Assembly: GCF_026421305.1 (NCBI RefSeq)
Contig: NZ_JAPJBQ010000004.1
Coordinates: 62,001 to 126,000, forward strand
Origin: Dyella silvae
Lineage (GTDB): Bacteria > Pseudomonadota > Gammaproteobacteria > Xanthomonadales > Rhodanobacteraceae
Direction: 5' to 3'
Length of the DNA stretch: 64,000 nucleotides
Shown piece after piece: positions 54,168-64,000 of this stretch (its first letter is position 1; each line of letters starts with the position of its first letter). The position numbers were made by a program, and so were the translations under genes. The notes under the pieces were generated by a model. That model did no database searches. It saw only the letters and a program-made list of their open reading frames with translations, and had not been told where the DNA came from.

Positions 54168-55099
54168 ACGTCCTCCCGGAAGCTCGTTTCCAGCACGCGC
54201 CAGCAAAGTGTCTGGTAGTCGATGCCCGCGACGGCGGCGGCCTTGGGCACCAGCGAATGCGAGGTCATGCCCGGTGCAGTGTTCACTTCCAGCAGCCAGT
54301 TGCGGCCCTGCTTGTCGCGCATGACGTCGACGCGGCCCCAGCCCCAACAGGCGAGCGCATCGAAGGCGCGCAGAGCGAGTTCCTGCATCTCGCGCTCGTC
54401 GTCGCCGCGCAGGCCCGGACAGATGTACTGGGTGTCCTCGGCAATGTACTTGGCGTTGTAGTCGTAGTACTCGCCCTTGGGCACGATGTTGATGGTGGCA
54501 AGCACCTGGCGATTGAGGATGCCGACGGTGTATTCGCCGCCCTCGATCAACGTCTCCATCAGCATGTCGCCGGGGTACTTCTGCGCGAGCTCGACGGCGG
54601 CGTCGAGGTCCTCTTCCTTGAACACGCGGGTGACGCCCACGCTGGAGCCTTCCCAGGCGGGCTTCACGATCAGCGGGAAACCGACTTCGCGCGCAGCGGC
54701 GTGAACGTCCGCGCCACGCGGGAGGGCCTTGAAGCGCGGCGTCGGCAAACCAAGCGCTTGCCACACCAGCTTGGCGCGAATCTTGTCGAGCGACAGCGCC
54801 GAGCCGAGCACGCCGGAACCCGTGAACGGAATACGCAGCGACTGCAACGCACCCTGCAGCTCACCGTTTTCGCCACCACCGCCATGCAGGATGTTGAACA
54901 CGCGGGCGAAGTGGCCGGCGCGTGCCGCATCGAGCAACGCAGGGATGCCGTCGATGGCATGGGCATCGACGCCGCGCGCCTGCAACGCGGCCAGCACGTT
55001 GCGGCCGGAATCCAGCGATACCTCGCGCTCAGCCGAACTGCCGCCCATGACGACGGCGACGCGGCCAAACTGTGCGGGATCGGTAATCGTCTTCGTCAC
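54164..55099 (-). CDS. ddlB: D-alanine-D-alanine ligase Ddl
   Basis: ATP-grasp enzyme joining two D-alanines for the peptidoglycan pentapeptide. The 311-residue protein carries [46 protein letters not shown], the omega-loop region with [10 protein letters not shown], and the metal-binding ending [18 protein letters not shown]. Start GTG overlaps the murC stop by four bases (GTGA), again giving coupled translation. Of the ddlB type by position in the dcw cluster. Full length. Confidence 0.97.
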   Translation of the reverse strand: MTKTITDPAQFGRVAVVMGGSSAEREVSLDSGRNVLAALQARGVDAHAIDGIPALLDAARAGHFARVFNILHGGGGENGELQGALQSLRIPFTGSGVLGSALSLDKIRAKLVWQALGLPTPRFKALPRGADVHAAAREVGFPLIVKPAWEGSSVGVTRVFKEEDLDAAVELAQKYPGDMLMETLIEGGEYTVGILNRQVLATINIVPKGEYYDYNAKYIAEDTQYICPGLRGDDEREMQELALRAFDALACWGWGRVDVMRDKQGRNWLLEVNTAPGMTSHSLVPKAAAVAGIDYQTLCWRVLETSFREDV

Positions 55100-56535
55100 T
55101 TGCTCGTCCTCAAATGGCCGGCCTGCGCCAGCTCCACCGCGGCCGCGCCGATATCGCCGGCACCAAGCAGCAGCAACAGATCGCCGTCGCGCAGCAGCGC
55201 GGGCAGCGTGTCTTTCAGTTCGCGCGGATGCTCGATCAGCACCGGGTCGACCTTTCCGCGCGCACGTACCGCGCGCGCCAGTGCGCGGCCATCCGCACCG
55301 GCAATCGGCGCTTCGCCGGCCGGATAGACGTCCGTCAGCACCAGTACGTCGGCTTCGGCGAGCACGTTAGCGAAGTCGTCCAACAGATCGCGCGTACGGC
55401 TGTAGCGATGCGGCTGAAAGCCGACCACCAGACGGCGATCCGGCCAACCGCCGCGCGCGGCCGCGAATACGGCAGCAAGCTCACGCGGGTGATGGCCATA
55501 GTCGTCGACCAGCAGCGCCGTACCCTTGTCCAGAGCAATTTCACCGCGACGATGGAAGCGGCGGCCCACGCCCTGGAAGTTCTGCAGCGCGTGCGCGATG
55601 GCTTCGGCCTCCACGCCCAGCTGCCAACCTATGGTGGCGGCGGCCAGCGCGTTGAGGACGTTATGGCGGCCCGGGAGATTCAGCTTGACGTGCAGCGCTT
55701 CATTGCGGCCCGGCAACCAAAGATCGAAATGCATTTCGAAGCCATGCTGCGAGAGATTGCTCGCACGCACGTCGGCATCTTTCGTGTCGATGCCGTAGGT
55801 CATGACGCGACGCGTGGTGGTCTTGGCCAGTTCGGCCACTTCCGGGTCGTCCACGCAAAGCACAGCCAGGCCGTAGAACGGCAGGCGGTGCAGGAAATCG
55901 CTGAAGGCCTTCTTCACCAGCGCGAAGTCGCCCTGGTAGTTCTCCAGGTGATCGGCATCGATATTGGTGACGGCTGCGATCACCGGCGACAGCATCAGGA
56001 ACGAACCATCCGACTCGTCGGCCTCGGCCACGATGTACTGGCCCGTACCCAGGCGCGCATTGGCGCCGGCCGCATTGAGCTGGCCACCGATCACGAAGGT
56101 CGGGTCGTAATTGGCCTCGGCCAGCACGCTGGCGGCGAGGCTCGTCGTGGTGGTCTTGCCATGCGTACCCGCGATGGCGATACCGCGACGGAAGCGCATC
56201 AGTTCACCGAGCATTTCGGCGCGCGGCACCACCGGGATGCGCGCGGCGCGAGCAGCCTGCAGTTCCGGATTGTCTTCCCGAATGGCGCTCGAGGTGACCA
56301 CCACGTCGGCATCGCCGATGTGCTCGGCAGCATGACCCACATGCACCACGATGCCGAGGCCGGCCAGGCGCTGCGCAGTCGGTGAGTTCGAACGATCGGA
56401 ACCGGAAACCGCATAGCCGAGGTTGTGCAGGACTTCGGCGATACCGCTCATGCCCACGCCACCGATGCCGATGAAATGCACGCGGCGGAACGTGACCATC
56501 AAATCTTCATGTGCAAGCAGGCGGCGCGGGGTCAT
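55096..56535 (-). CDS. murC: UDP-N-acetylmuramate--L-alanine ligase MurC
   Basis: Adds L-alanine to UDP-MurNAc, the first amino acid of the stem peptide. The 479-residue protein has the N-terminal Rossmann motif [20 protein letters not shown], the ATP-binding loop [32 protein letters not shown] and the C-terminal VDDYGHHP. All Mur ligase motifs are in place. The ATG overlaps the murG stop. It may start slightly later (MVTFRRVHF, residue 13), since the first residues [12 protein letters not shown] are variable. Confidence 0.97.
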   Translation of the reverse strand: MTPRRLLAHEDLMVTFRRVHFIGIGGVGMSGIAEVLHNLGYAVSGSDRSNSPTAQRLAGLGIVVHVGHAAEHIGDADVVVTSSAIREDNPELQAARAARIPVVPRAEMLGELMRFRRGIAIAGTHGKTTTTSLAASVLAEANYDPTFVIGGQLNAAGANARLGTGQYIVAEADESDGSFLMLSPVIAAVTNIDADHLENYQGDFALVKKAFSDFLHRLPFYGLAVLCVDDPEVAELAKTTTRRVMTYGIDTKDADVRASNLSQHGFEMHFDLWLPGRNEALHVKLNLPGRHNVLNALAAATIGWQLGVEAEAIAHALQNFQGVGRRFHRRGEIALDKGTALLVDDYGHHPRELAAVFAAARGGWPDRRLVVGFQPHRYSRTRDLLDDFANVLAEADVLVLTDVYPAGEAPIAGADGRALARAVRARGKVDPVLIEHPRELKDTLPALLRDGDLLLLLGAGDIGAAAVELAQAGHLRTSK

Positions 56536-57605
56536 GCGGCCACCTCCAGACAGGCGCGCGCAATCACCGCGGCCGCATCCGGCTTGGCGAGCGTGCGCGC
56601 GGCTTCGGCCATCGCGATCATGCGCTCACGGTTATCCAGCAACGCTTCGAGGCGCTGCGCCAACTGCTGTACGTCCAGATCTTTCTCCTGCATCAATTCG
56701 GCCGCATGCGCGGCGACCAGCGCCTCCGCATTGCGGGTCTGGTGGTCATCCACCGCGTAAGGGAACGGCACGAGCACGGCGCCGAGACCGGCTGCCGTCA
56801 GTTCGGCCAATGTCAGCGCGCCAGCACGGCACACGGCGAGGTCGGCCCAGGCGTAAGTGCCGGCCATGTCCTCTATGAAAGGCACGATCTGCGCTTCAAC
56901 GCCCGCCTTGGCATACGCCGCGCGGGCTTCGTCGATACCCCGGTTGCCGCATTGGTGCAGCACTTCCGGACGCTGCGTCGGCGACATCAGCGCCAGCGCC
57001 TGCGGCAGCGCCAGATTGAGCGCACGCGCACCCAGGCTGCCGCCCAGCACGAGCAGACGCGGCCGCCCGGTGCGGCCCGCCATACGTTCGCGCGGCGCGG
57101 ACAGCGATGCGATGGCGCCGCGCACCGGGTTACCCACCCACTCGGCGTTGGGTAGCGCATCGCTGAAGCCAGCCAGCACGCGTTGCGCATAGCCAGCCAG
57201 CTTGCGATTGGTGAAGCCGGCCACGCGGTTCTGCTCATGCACCAACAACGGGCGACGCATCATGCGTGCGGCCACACCGCCAGGCCCGGCAACGTAGCCG
57301 CCCATCGACAGCACGCTGCGCGGCTTGATCCGGCGCATGGCGGCGAGCGACGCAAGCAGCGCGCGCGCCAGCATCAGCGGTGCCATCAGGCGCGTCTTCA
57401 TCCCTTTGCCGCGCAGACCGCCGACCGGCACCGTCACCATCTCGATGCCATTGGCCGGCACGACCTTGGTTTCCATGCCGCCTTCGGCGCCGAGCCAGAC
57501 CACGGGCACGCCCTGCGCACGCAGGGCTTCCGCCACGGCAAGACCGGGGAAGATGTGGCCGCCGGTACCGCCAGCCATGATCAGCACGGGCTTCTGCGCG
57601 CTCAT
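56532..57605 (-). CDS. murG: MurG, UDP-GlcNAc:lipid I N-acetylglucosaminyltransferase
   Basis: Peripheral inner-membrane glycosyltransferase (GT-B fold) that converts lipid I to lipid II. The 357-residue protein has the first G-loop LIMAGGTGGHIFPGLAVAEAL, the second loop SMGGYVAGPGG, the third GGSLGARALN and the donor-binding VCRAGALTLAELTAAG. Full length. Overlaps both ftsW and murC by four bases (ATGA), so it is tightly coupled in the cluster. Confidence 0.98.
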   Translation of the reverse strand: MSAQKPVLIMAGGTGGHIFPGLAVAEALRAQGVPVVWLGAEGGMETKVVPANGIEMVTVPVGGLRGKGMKTRLMAPLMLARALLASLAAMRRIKPRSVLSMGGYVAGPGGVAARMMRRPLLVHEQNRVAGFTNRKLAGYAQRVLAGFSDALPNAEWVGNPVRGAIASLSAPRERMAGRTGRPRLLVLGGSLGARALNLALPQALALMSPTQRPEVLHQCGNRGIDEARAAYAKAGVEAQIVPFIEDMAGTYAWADLAVCRAGALTLAELTAAGLGAVLVPFPYAVDDHQTRNAEALVAAHAAELMQEKDLDVQQLAQRLEALLDNRERMIAMAEAARTLAKPDAAAVIARACLEVAA

Positions 57606-58837
57606 GCGATCACCGCCTCGCGCGCGGGCACGGCTGCCGTGTTGGCGTCCGGCACGGCGCTGGCCGGCATGCGCGCGGCCATCTGGCGCGCGTCGATGGC
57701 GCGATTGATTTCATAGGTGGTGCGCAACAGCACGCCCGCCATCGCACAGGTCAGCACGATGGACGAACCACCGTAACTGATCAGCGGCAGCGTCAGACCT
57801 TTGGTTGGCAAGGCGCCGAGGTTCACACCAATGGACACCATGGCCTGCAGGCCGAGCATCAGCGAGATGCCAAAGCTCACGTAACCGGCAAACCGCTGAC
57901 CCATCTCCATGCCCTTGATGCCCATGTACAGGCCACGGCCCACGGCCAGTGAGAACAGGCCCATGACCAGCAGGATGCCGGCAAGCCCCAGCTCTTCGGA
58001 GATCACGGCAAAGATGAAGTCGGTATGCGCTTCGGGCAGATACGAGAGCTTCAGCACGCTCGAGCCCAAACCTACGCCCGTCCATTCGCCACGGCCGATG
58101 GCCATCAGCGACTGCGTCAGCTGGAAACCATCATTGAACGGATCGGCCCACGGATCGACGAACGACGTCAGGCGACGCATGCGGTACGGCTCGAACTTCG
58201 CCACGAACCACAGCAGCGCGACCACCGGCAGACCCATGCCGCCGAGGTAGACCGGTTTGGCGCCGCCCAGCCAGATCATGCCGATGGTGACGGCGATCAT
58301 CAGCGTGGCAGAACCGAAGTCCGGCTGCGCCAGCAGCAGCACCACGAACATGCCTGCCACCATGATCGGCTTGAACAGTCCCCAGAAGCTGGTTTCCACG
58401 CTTTCGCGATGGCGCACCAGATAGCTCGCCGTATAGATCACCAGAATCAACTTCACTGCCTCGACCGGCTGGAAGCTGGTGATCAGGAAGTTCAGCCAGC
58501 GTCGCGCGCCGTTGATACGCATGCCGATGCCAGGCACGAACACCATCAGCAGCAACACGACGGCACCGGCCAGCAACAGGTAAGCGTTCTTATCGAGCAG
58601 CTTCAGCTCGGTACGCATGGCGATGCCCGCCAGCACCATACCGATGCTGAGGAACAGCAGATGACGCTTCAGGAAATAGAACGCACCGATGTGCTGGCTT
58701 TCCGCCACGGCAATGGAACTGGACGCCACCATCACCACCCCGATGCTGGCCAGACCGACGAGCGCGATCACCAGCGGCATGTCAAAGCTGCCGCGGGGTC
58801 CCTGTCGTCGTTTGGCCTGGGTGGTGTCGAAGATCAT
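57602..58837 (-). CDS. ftsW: Septal peptidoglycan glycosyltransferase FtsW (SEDS)
   Basis: SEDS-family polymerase that works with FtsI at the septum. The 411-residue membrane protein has about ten helices and the SEDS stretches INGARRWLNF, HRESVETSFWGL, LAQPDFGSATLM, PEAHTDFIFAVISEELG, GMEMGQRFAGYV and LPLISYGGSS. The catalytic-site aspartate region is intact. Its start lies two bases after the mraY stop: no murD gene sits between them, unlike E. coli. It overlaps murG by four bases. Confidence 0.97.
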   Translation of the reverse strand: MIFDTTQAKRRQGPRGSFDMPLVIALVGLASIGVVMVASSSIAVAESQHIGAFYFLKRHLLFLSIGMVLAGIAMRTELKLLDKNAYLLLAGAVVLLLMVFVPGIGMRINGARRWLNFLITSFQPVEAVKLILVIYTASYLVRHRESVETSFWGLFKPIMVAGMFVVLLLAQPDFGSATLMIAVTIGMIWLGGAKPVYLGGMGLPVVALLWFVAKFEPYRMRRLTSFVDPWADPFNDGFQLTQSLMAIGRGEWTGVGLGSSVLKLSYLPEAHTDFIFAVISEELGLAGILLVMGLFSLAVGRGLYMGIKGMEMGQRFAGYVSFGISLMLGLQAMVSIGVNLGALPTKGLTLPLISYGGSSIVLTCAMAGVLLRTTYEINRAIDARQMAARMPASAVPDANTAAVPAREAVIA

Positions 58838-58839
58838 CG

Positions 58840-59940
58840 TCAGCGCACCTTCAACGTGGCGAGGCCGATCAGCACCAGCACGACACTGATGATCCAGAAG
58901 CGCACGATCACGCGCGGCTCAGGCCAGCCCTTGAGCTCGAAGTGGTGATGGATGGGCGCCATGCGGAACACGCGCTTGCCCGTCATCTTGAAGCTGGCGA
59001 CCTGGATCATCACCGACGCGGTTTCCATGACGAACACGCCGCCCATCACCAGCAGCACGATCTCCTGGCGCACGATCACTGCAATGGCCGCCAGCGCTGC
59101 GCCAATGGCCAGCGCGCCGACGTCGCCCATGAAAACCTGTGCCGGATAGGTGTTGAACCAAAGGAAACCCAAGCCTGCGCCGGACAACGCGCCGCAGAAG
59201 ATCGCGAGCTCGCCCGCGCCGGGGATCGAAGGAATGCCCAGGTATTCGGAAAACACCTTGTTACCGGCGAGATAAGCGAATACACCCAGCGCACCCGACA
59301 CCAGCACGGTCGGCATGATGGCGAGGCCATCCAGACCGTCGGTGAGATTCACCGCGTTGGAGAAGCCCACGATCATGAAGTAGGCCACCACCACGAACAG
59401 AATTCCGAGCGGGATCACCACCTGCTTGAACAGCGGCACATAAAGGGCCGTTTCAGCCACCGGCAGCGCGCCGTTGGTCTGGGGCGCGGTGTAGTAGAGG
59501 AACAGCGCTGCGGCGAGGCCGAACACCGACTGCCAGAAATACTTCCAGCGCGATGCGAGGCCGCGGCTGTCCTTCAGCACCAGCTTCTTGTAGTCGTCGT
59601 AGAAGCCGATCACGCCGAAGCTGAGCAGCACGGCCAGCACCAGCCATACGTAGCGATTGTGCAGATCGGTCCACAAAATGGTGGAGAACGTGACGGCGAG
59701 CAGAATCATCACGCCGCCCATGGTCGGCGTGCCGGCCTTGGAGAGGTGCGTCTGCGGGCCGTCCTTGCGTACCACCTGCCCTGCTTTCAGATCGGCCAGT
59801 TTCTGGATCAACGCCGGACCAAACAGCAGCGACATCGCCAGCGCCGTAAGCGCGGCCATGATCGTGCGGAACGTGATGTACTGAAACAGATGCAGGGCCG
59901 TGAAGTGCCGTGCCATCCAGTCTGCGAGTTCAAGCAGCAT
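58840..59940 (-). CDS. mraY: Phospho-N-acetylmuramoyl-pentapeptide transferase MraY
   Basis: Inner-membrane enzyme that transfers phospho-MurNAc-pentapeptide to undecaprenyl phosphate, making lipid I. The 366-residue protein has ten helices and the family motifs [53 protein letters not shown] and [16 protein letters not shown] chose the ATG at 59940 over an in-frame alternative six codons upstream because it matches the family start; even so it overlaps murF by 11 bases. Full length. Confidence 0.98.
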   Translation of the reverse strand: MLLELADWMARHFTALHLFQYITFRTIMAALTALAMSLLFGPALIQKLADLKAGQVVRKDGPQTHLSKAGTPTMGGVMILLAVTFSTILWTDLHNRYVWLVLAVLLSFGVIGFYDDYKKLVLKDSRGLASRWKYFWQSVFGLAAALFLYYTAPQTNGALPVAETALYVPLFKQVVIPLGILFVVVAYFMIVGFSNAVNLTDGLDGLAIMPTVLVSGALGVFAYLAGNKVFSEYLGIPSIPGAGELAIFCGALSGAGLGFLWFNTYPAQVFMGDVGALAIGAALAAIAVIVRQEIVLLVMGGVFVMETASVMIQVASFKMTGKRVFRMAPIHHHFELKGWPEPRVIVRFWIISVVLVLIGLATLKVR

Positions 59941-61300
59941 TGGATGCGCCCTCCCCATTACCCTTGTTGTTACGAAGTGCGGCGACCACCTGATCCATGC
60001 CCGACGAACGCGAGCCCTTGATCAGGCAGGTGACACCACCGTGCAGGTGTTGCTTGAGTGCGGCGACCAGCGTCGCCTTGTCGGCGAAATGCTCGCCACG
60101 CTCGCCGAACGCTGTGGTAGCCGCTGCGCTGAGCGGCCCTACGGCATACAGGCGATCGATGCCACGCTGGCGGGCGTGCTCGCCGATACCGGCGTGCAAC
60201 GCCACCGTGTTCTCGCCCAGCTCCGCCATGTCGCCCAGCACCAGCCAGCGCTCACCTTCGGCGAGGGCCAGCGTGTCGATGGCAGCGCCGACCGAACCCG
60301 GATTGGCGTTGTAGCTGTCGTCGATCAACGTCCAGCCACCCGGCATGCTTTCGAGCTGCAGGCGGCCAGCCACGCCGGGAACCTGCTCGAGGCCTTCCAC
60401 GATGGTGTCCAGCGGCACTTCCAGCGCCAGCGCGATCGACGCGGCGGCCAGTGCGTTGGCGATGTTGTGGCGACCGGCCAGCGGCAACTGCACTTCGGCG
60501 TCGCCCACCGGCGTGCTCAACAGGAAGTGCGAGCCGTCTACGCGCTGATCGAGAACGTCCGCGCCCACGTCGGCCTTGTGGTTCAGCGCAAAGCGCAGCT
60601 GACGGCGCGTACCGGCCAGCCCCGCGAAGAAGCTGGCGAACGCGTCGTCTGCATTGATGATCGCCACGCCATCGACCGGTAGTGCCTGGTACAGCGCGCC
60701 CTTGGTCTCGGCCACGCCTTCCACGCTGCCCATGCGCTCAAGATGCGCGGGCGCAATGGTGTTGACGAGGCCGATATCGGGCCGTGCGATGGCAGCGAGA
60801 TAGGCGATGTCGCCCGGCTTGCCCGCGCCCATTTCCAGCACCGCGAATTCGGTGTCTTGCGGCATGGCCAGCAAGGTCAGCGGCAGGCCCAGCTCGTTGT
60901 TGAAATTGCCGGCGTTGACGTGGGTGCGGCCGTGACGCGACAGAATCGACGCGGTCAGTGTCTTCACCGTGGTCTTGCCGTTGGAGCCGGTAATGCCGAT
61001 CACGCGCACGTTGTTCTGCGCGCGCACGGCGCTGGCCAGGTCACCCAGCGCGAGCGCGGTGTCGTCCACCAGCACCTGCGGCAGATCGAAATCGATCTTG
61101 CGGGTCACCAGCGCCGCGACGGCGCCATTGGCCTTGGCGTCGGCCAGAAAATCATGGCCATCAACGCGATCACCCTTGATCGCCACAAACAGATCGCCCG
61201 CCTGCAGCTTGCGCGTGTCGATGGCGACACCCGTCACATCCACATCGGCGCCCATCAGGCGCCCCCGGGTCCACAGCGCGATGGCGCTCAACCGCATCAT
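59930..61300 (-). CDS. murF: UDP-MurNAc-tripeptide--D-alanyl-D-alanine ligase MurF
   Basis: Adds D-Ala-D-Ala to UDP-MurNAc-tripeptide. The 456-residue protein has the N-terminal domain with [20 protein letters not shown], the P-loop [40 protein letters not shown], and [12 protein letters not shown]. Full Mur ligase. Starts with a doubled ATG overlapping the murE stop. Coupled downstream to mraY by an 11-base overlap. Confidence 0.97.
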   Translation of the reverse strand: MMRLSAIALWTRGRLMGADVDVTGVAIDTRKLQAGDLFVAIKGDRVDGHDFLADAKANGAVAALVTRKIDFDLPQVLVDDTALALGDLASAVRAQNNVRVIGITGSNGKTTVKTLTASILSRHGRTHVNAGNFNNELGLPLTLLAMPQDTEFAVLEMGAGKPGDIAYLAAIARPDIGLVNTIAPAHLERMGSVEGVAETKGALYQALPVDGVAIINADDAFASFFAGLAGTRRQLRFALNHKADVGADVLDQRVDGSHFLLSTPVGDAEVQLPLAGRHNIANALAAASIALALEVPLDTIVEGLEQVPGVAGRLQLESMPGGWTLIDDSYNANPGSVGAAIDTLALAEGERWLVLGDMAELGENTVALHAGIGEHARQRGIDRLYAVGPLSAAATTAFGERGEHFADKATLVAALKQHLHGGVTCLIKGSRSSGMDQVVAALRNNKGNGEGASNAA

Positions 61301-62769
61301 GCGCGTGTCTCCAATGCCTGGCGTGCTACAGCCAGGTCGTCAAACGGGCGCTTACCGTGAGCGCCTTCCTGATAAGTTTCATGACCCTTGCCGGCAATCA
61401 GCACCACGTCGCCGGCCCGCGCCATCGACAAGGCCTGATCGATCGCCCCGGCGCGATCACGCTGCACCGTGGCTGCCTTGGGCTGCCGCAGGCCAGCGAC
61501 GATCTGCGCCACGATGACGTCGCCGTCTTCGCCGCGCGGGTTGTCGTCGGTGATGATGATCTGGTCAGCCAGACGCTCGGCGATGGCGCCCATCTGCGGA
61601 CGCTTGCCCGCATCGCGTTCGCCGCCGCAACCGAAGACGCAGATCAGCTGCCCATCGCAATGCGCGCGCAGCGCAGCGAGGGCCTGCTCCAGCGCATCCG
61701 GCGTATGCGCGTAATCCACCACCACCAGCGGCAGACCCGCGACGCCACCGAGGCGATTCATGCGGCCATTGATCGGCTGCAACACCTCGACCGCCTCGAC
61801 CATGCGCTCGAACGGTTCACCCATCGCACCCAGGCAGGCCACGACCACCAGCAGATTGGCCACGTTGAAGCGGCCAAGCAGGCTGCTGCGGATGGCATGC
61901 GTGCCCCACGGCGTCTGCAGTTCGAAAGCGAGGCCTTCGGCGGAGGTGGCTACGTTCACAGCGCGAATGTCTGCGCCAGCGTCGCCTTCCGCGCTCAGGC
62001 GAAGAGCGCGCACCGTCGCCGGCAGTCGCTGGGCAAGCGAGCGCCCGAAGGCGTCGTCCACATTGATGGCAGCGGCATGCAGCGTGGGCCACGCGAACAG
62101 CTTGGCCTTGGCCTCGCCATAGGCTTCCATGCTGCCGTGGTAGTCGAGATGATCGCGCGTGAGGTTGGTGAACGCCGCCACCTCGAACGCCACGGCCGCC
62201 ACGCGGCCCTGCTCCAACGCGTGCGATGAGACTTCCATCGCCACGTGAGTGGCGCCGTCATCGCGGAACGAGGCCAACAGACCCTGCACGTTGATCGCAT
62301 CGGGCGTGGTGCGCTCGCCTTCGCTGATGCTGCCGTGCAGGCCCGCGCCCAGCGTGCCGATGGTCGCGGCGCGATGGCCCAGATGTTCCAGCGCCTGCGC
62401 CAGCAATTGCACGGTCGAGGTCTTGCCGTTGGTGCCGGTCACGCCGATCACGTGCAGCGACTCGGAGGGACGATCGAAAAAGCGCGCGGCGATCTCGCCC
62501 ACCTTGCCATGCAGGCCATCGACCCACAGCACCGGCACATCCATCGGCGGCACGTCATTGGCCGGCGCTTCGGCCAGCACAACGCGCGCACCACGTGCGA
62601 CGGCACCTTGAGCAAACATGATGCCGTGCTCGCGCGTGCCGCGCAGGGCGAAGAACGCGTCGCCCGGGCGCACCTGGCGCGAGTCGAGTGCAAGACCTGA
62701 AACGACGATATCGCCGACACCTGGGGTATCGGCGATGTCCTGGAGCAGTTGGTCGAGGCGCGCGGTCAT
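61297..62769 (-). CDS. murE: UDP-MurNAc-dipeptide--2,6-diaminopimelate ligase MurE
   Basis: Adds the third stem residue. The 490-residue protein has DSRQVRPGDAFFALRG, GVTGTNGKTSTVQLLAQ, TTPDAINVQ, TNLTRDHLDYHGSMEAYGEAK and IITDDNPRGED. The DNPR motif marks specificity for meso-diaminopimelate rather than lysine, as expected for a Gram-negative. Its substrate would carry D-glutamate as second residue, yet no murD is present in the cluster. ATGA overlaps with ftsI and murF. Confidence 0.97.
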   Translation of the reverse strand: MTARLDQLLQDIADTPGVGDIVVSGLALDSRQVRPGDAFFALRGTREHGIMFAQGAVARGARVVLAEAPANDVPPMDVPVLWVDGLHGKVGEIAARFFDRPSESLHVIGVTGTNGKTSTVQLLAQALEHLGHRAATIGTLGAGLHGSISEGERTTPDAINVQGLLASFRDDGATHVAMEVSSHALEQGRVAAVAFEVAAFTNLTRDHLDYHGSMEAYGEAKAKLFAWPTLHAAAINVDDAFGRSLAQRLPATVRALRLSAEGDAGADIRAVNVATSAEGLAFELQTPWGTHAIRSSLLGRFNVANLLVVVACLGAMGEPFERMVEAVEVLQPINGRMNRLGGVAGLPLVVVDYAHTPDALEQALAALRAHCDGQLICVFGCGGERDAGKRPQMGAIAERLADQIIITDDNPRGEDGDVIVAQIVAGLRQPKAATVQRDRAGAIDQALSMARAGDVVLIAGKGHETYQEGAHGKRPFDDLAVARQALETRA

Positions 62770-64000
62770 TGGGGGGCCTCGTCGACCGGTGCGTCATCGA
62801 CGGTTTCGACAGCGGGCGGCTTGTTTCCTGTCAGGCCGTCCTGTCCCTGCAAAGGTCCACCGACATACCAGCGACCAATGTTGTCCGGCGGCACGTCCAA
62901 CAACCGCAGTGCGCCGTCCAGGACTTTGGAGAACACGGGACCGGATACCAGCGCGCCGTAATAGCTGCCTTTTCTCGGGTTGTCGACGATCACCACCGCC
63001 GCCAGACGCGGGTTCGATGCGGGTACCACGCCGGCAAAGGCGGAACTGTAATTGTTATTGGAATAGCCGCCGGCCGTCGCCTTGTGCGCCGTTCCGGACT
63101 TGCCGGCCACGCCATAGTTGGCAATCCAGGTGTACGGCGCGCCTGTACCGCCCGGCTGCGTCACCGCCACCATCATCTGCACCAATTCCTTGGCGATCTT
63201 GGGATCGATGATCTGCTTGGCCTCGTTGTCCGAGCCCTTTACGAAAGTCGGCGAGTGCATCACGCCGTTGTCGGCGATGGTGGCGTAACCGTTCGCCAGC
63301 TGGAGCGGCGTCACGTTGAGGCCGTAGCCGTAGGCCAAAATGGCCTTCTCCAGCATGCCCCAGCCCTTGCCCGGCTTGAGGTAGCCGGAGGCTTCTCCGG
63401 GGAAGCCGCTATTGGTGCTGGCGCCGAAGCCGAACGCACGATACGTGTCGTACATCAGGCCCGTATCCAGCGTCAGCGCCACCTTGGCGGCGCCAATGTT
63501 GCTGGACTTGGCGATGATGCCGGTGGGCGACAACATGCCGTTCGAGTGCGTATCGCGGATGTCTTTGCGGATATAGAAAAAGTGGCCGTTGCCGGTATCG
63601 ACCAGCGGCCCCGTCGGCGTGTACTTGCCGCTGGACAACGCCGCGGCCATCACGAACGGCTTGATGGTGGAGCCCGGCTCCACCACGTCGGTCATCGCGC
63701 GATTGCGGCGGCTGGAGGGGTTGCTGCCACGCAGGGCGTTCGGGTTGTAGGTGGGCCAGTTCACCATGGCCAGCACTTCGCCCGTAGGCACGTCGATGAT
63801 CACCATCGAGCCGGAGTCCGCATCGGACTGCTGGATGGTGTTCTTCAGCTCGTTATAGGCAAGGAACTGGATGCGGCGGTCGATGCTGAGCGTGATGTCG
63901 CGACCCGGCTGCGGCGCGCGCACGAGGTCCAGGTCTTCCACCACATGACCCTGGCGATCGCGAATGACGCGCTTGCGGCCTTCCTTGCCGGCCAGCCAGT
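62766..64000 (-). CDS. ftsI: Septal peptidoglycan transpeptidase FtsI (PBP3), C-terminal part
   Basis: Class B penicillin-binding protein that crosslinks septal peptidoglycan with FtsW. Only the last 411 codons or so are in the window; the N-terminal anchor and part of the pedestal domain lie beyond 64000. The transpeptidase motifs are visible: nucleophile in EPGSTIKP, AKSSNIGA (SxN) and AGKSGTAHK (KSGT). The visible sequence opens with GKEGRKRVIRDRQG. The tail ending TVDDAPVDEAPQ is acidic and likely flexible. Its stop overlaps murE (ATGA). Confidence 0.97.
   Translation of the reverse strand, partial: WLAGKEGRKRVIRDRQGHVVEDLDLVRAPQPGRDITLSIDRRIQFLAYNELKNTIQQSDADSGSMVIIDVPTGEVLAMVNWPTYNPNALRGSNPSSRRNRAMTDVVEPGSTIKPFVMAAALSSGKYTPTGPLVDTGNGHFFYIRKDIRDTHSNGMLSPTGIIAKSSNIGAAKVALTLDTGLMYDTYRAFGFGASTNSGFPGEASGYLKPGKGWGMLEKAILAYGYGLNVTPLQLANGYATIADNGVMHSPTFVKGSDNEAKQIIDPKIAKELVQMMVAVTQPGGTGAPYTWIANYGVAGKSGTAHKATAGGYSNNNYSSAFAGVVPASNPRLAAVVIVDNPRKGSYYGALVSGPVFSKVLDGALRLLDVPPDNIGRWYVGGPLQGQDGLTGNKPPAVETVDDAPVDEAPQ

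Overview
The window is GC-rich and carries densely packed bacterial genes. It most likely comes from a gammaproteobacterium of the Xanthomonadales, closest in feel to the Rhodanobacteraceae (Dyella, Rhodanobacter, Frateuria, Luteibacter). Supporting signs are the lptD-surA-pdxA-ksgA-apaG-apaH operon, the lpxC / dciA / M23 peptidase / secA order, a division and cell-wall (dcw) cluster with no murD between mraY and ftsW, and repeat types I associate with xanthomonads. The family assignment is inference from gene order and style, not from a search.

Layout. 1-282: 5' part of ssb (minus strand, running off the left edge). 535-10904: respiratory nitrate reductase locus on the minus strand (narK, narGHJI, a PpiC-type foldase, a second narK). 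11300-21507: high-affinity K+ uptake locus on the minus strand (a 30-aa membrane peptide, kdpF, kdpA, kdpB, a small unknown ORF, an outer-membrane porin, kdpC, kdpD, kdpE). 21508-22180: gene-free repeat island. 22181-24474: a DedA-rhodanese fusion and an MFS transporter. 24880-31813: ispB, a secreted dienelactone hydrolase-like protein, two ubiquinone hydroxylases, a BtuM-like B12 transporter with a cobalamin adenosyltransferase, a deacetylase and msrB. 31906-38947: outer-membrane biogenesis and housekeeping operon. 38887-39906: an AraC regulator. 39962-41940: a bufferin-type RiPP locus (precursor, MNIO enzyme, partner). 42214-44801: divergent DoxX, thioredoxin, CcdA-like and patatin genes. 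44867-50440: secA, M23 peptidase, dciA, lpxC. 50901-64000: dcw cluster ftsZ-ftsA-ftsQ-ddlB-murC-murG-ftsW-mraY-murF-murE-ftsI (minus strand; ftsI runs off the right edge).

How the genes work together. NarK proteins supply nitrate and export nitrite, NarGHI reduces nitrate at the inner membrane and NarJ matures NarG. KdpFABC pumps K+ under KdpDE control, and the porin inside the operon probably supplies the outer-membrane step. The lptD operon couples LPS export with the SurA chaperone. The dcw genes make UDP-MurNAc-pentapeptide, lipid I and lipid II and build the divisome.

Most unusual signals: (1) two 268-269 bp intergenic elements with the same nested inverted-repeat architecture (outer arms enclosing two stem-loops) but largely different arm sequences, at 11997-12264 between kdpD and kdpE and at 24569-24837 next to the ispB promoter; I do not recognise them as a named family. 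(2) The bufferin-type RiPP locus. (3) A missing murD, which points to the MurD2/MurL route known from Xanthomonas. (4) A porin, a small ORF and a second KdpF-sized peptide inside the kdp operon. (5) A BtuM-like solitary transporter next to its likely partner adenosyltransferase.
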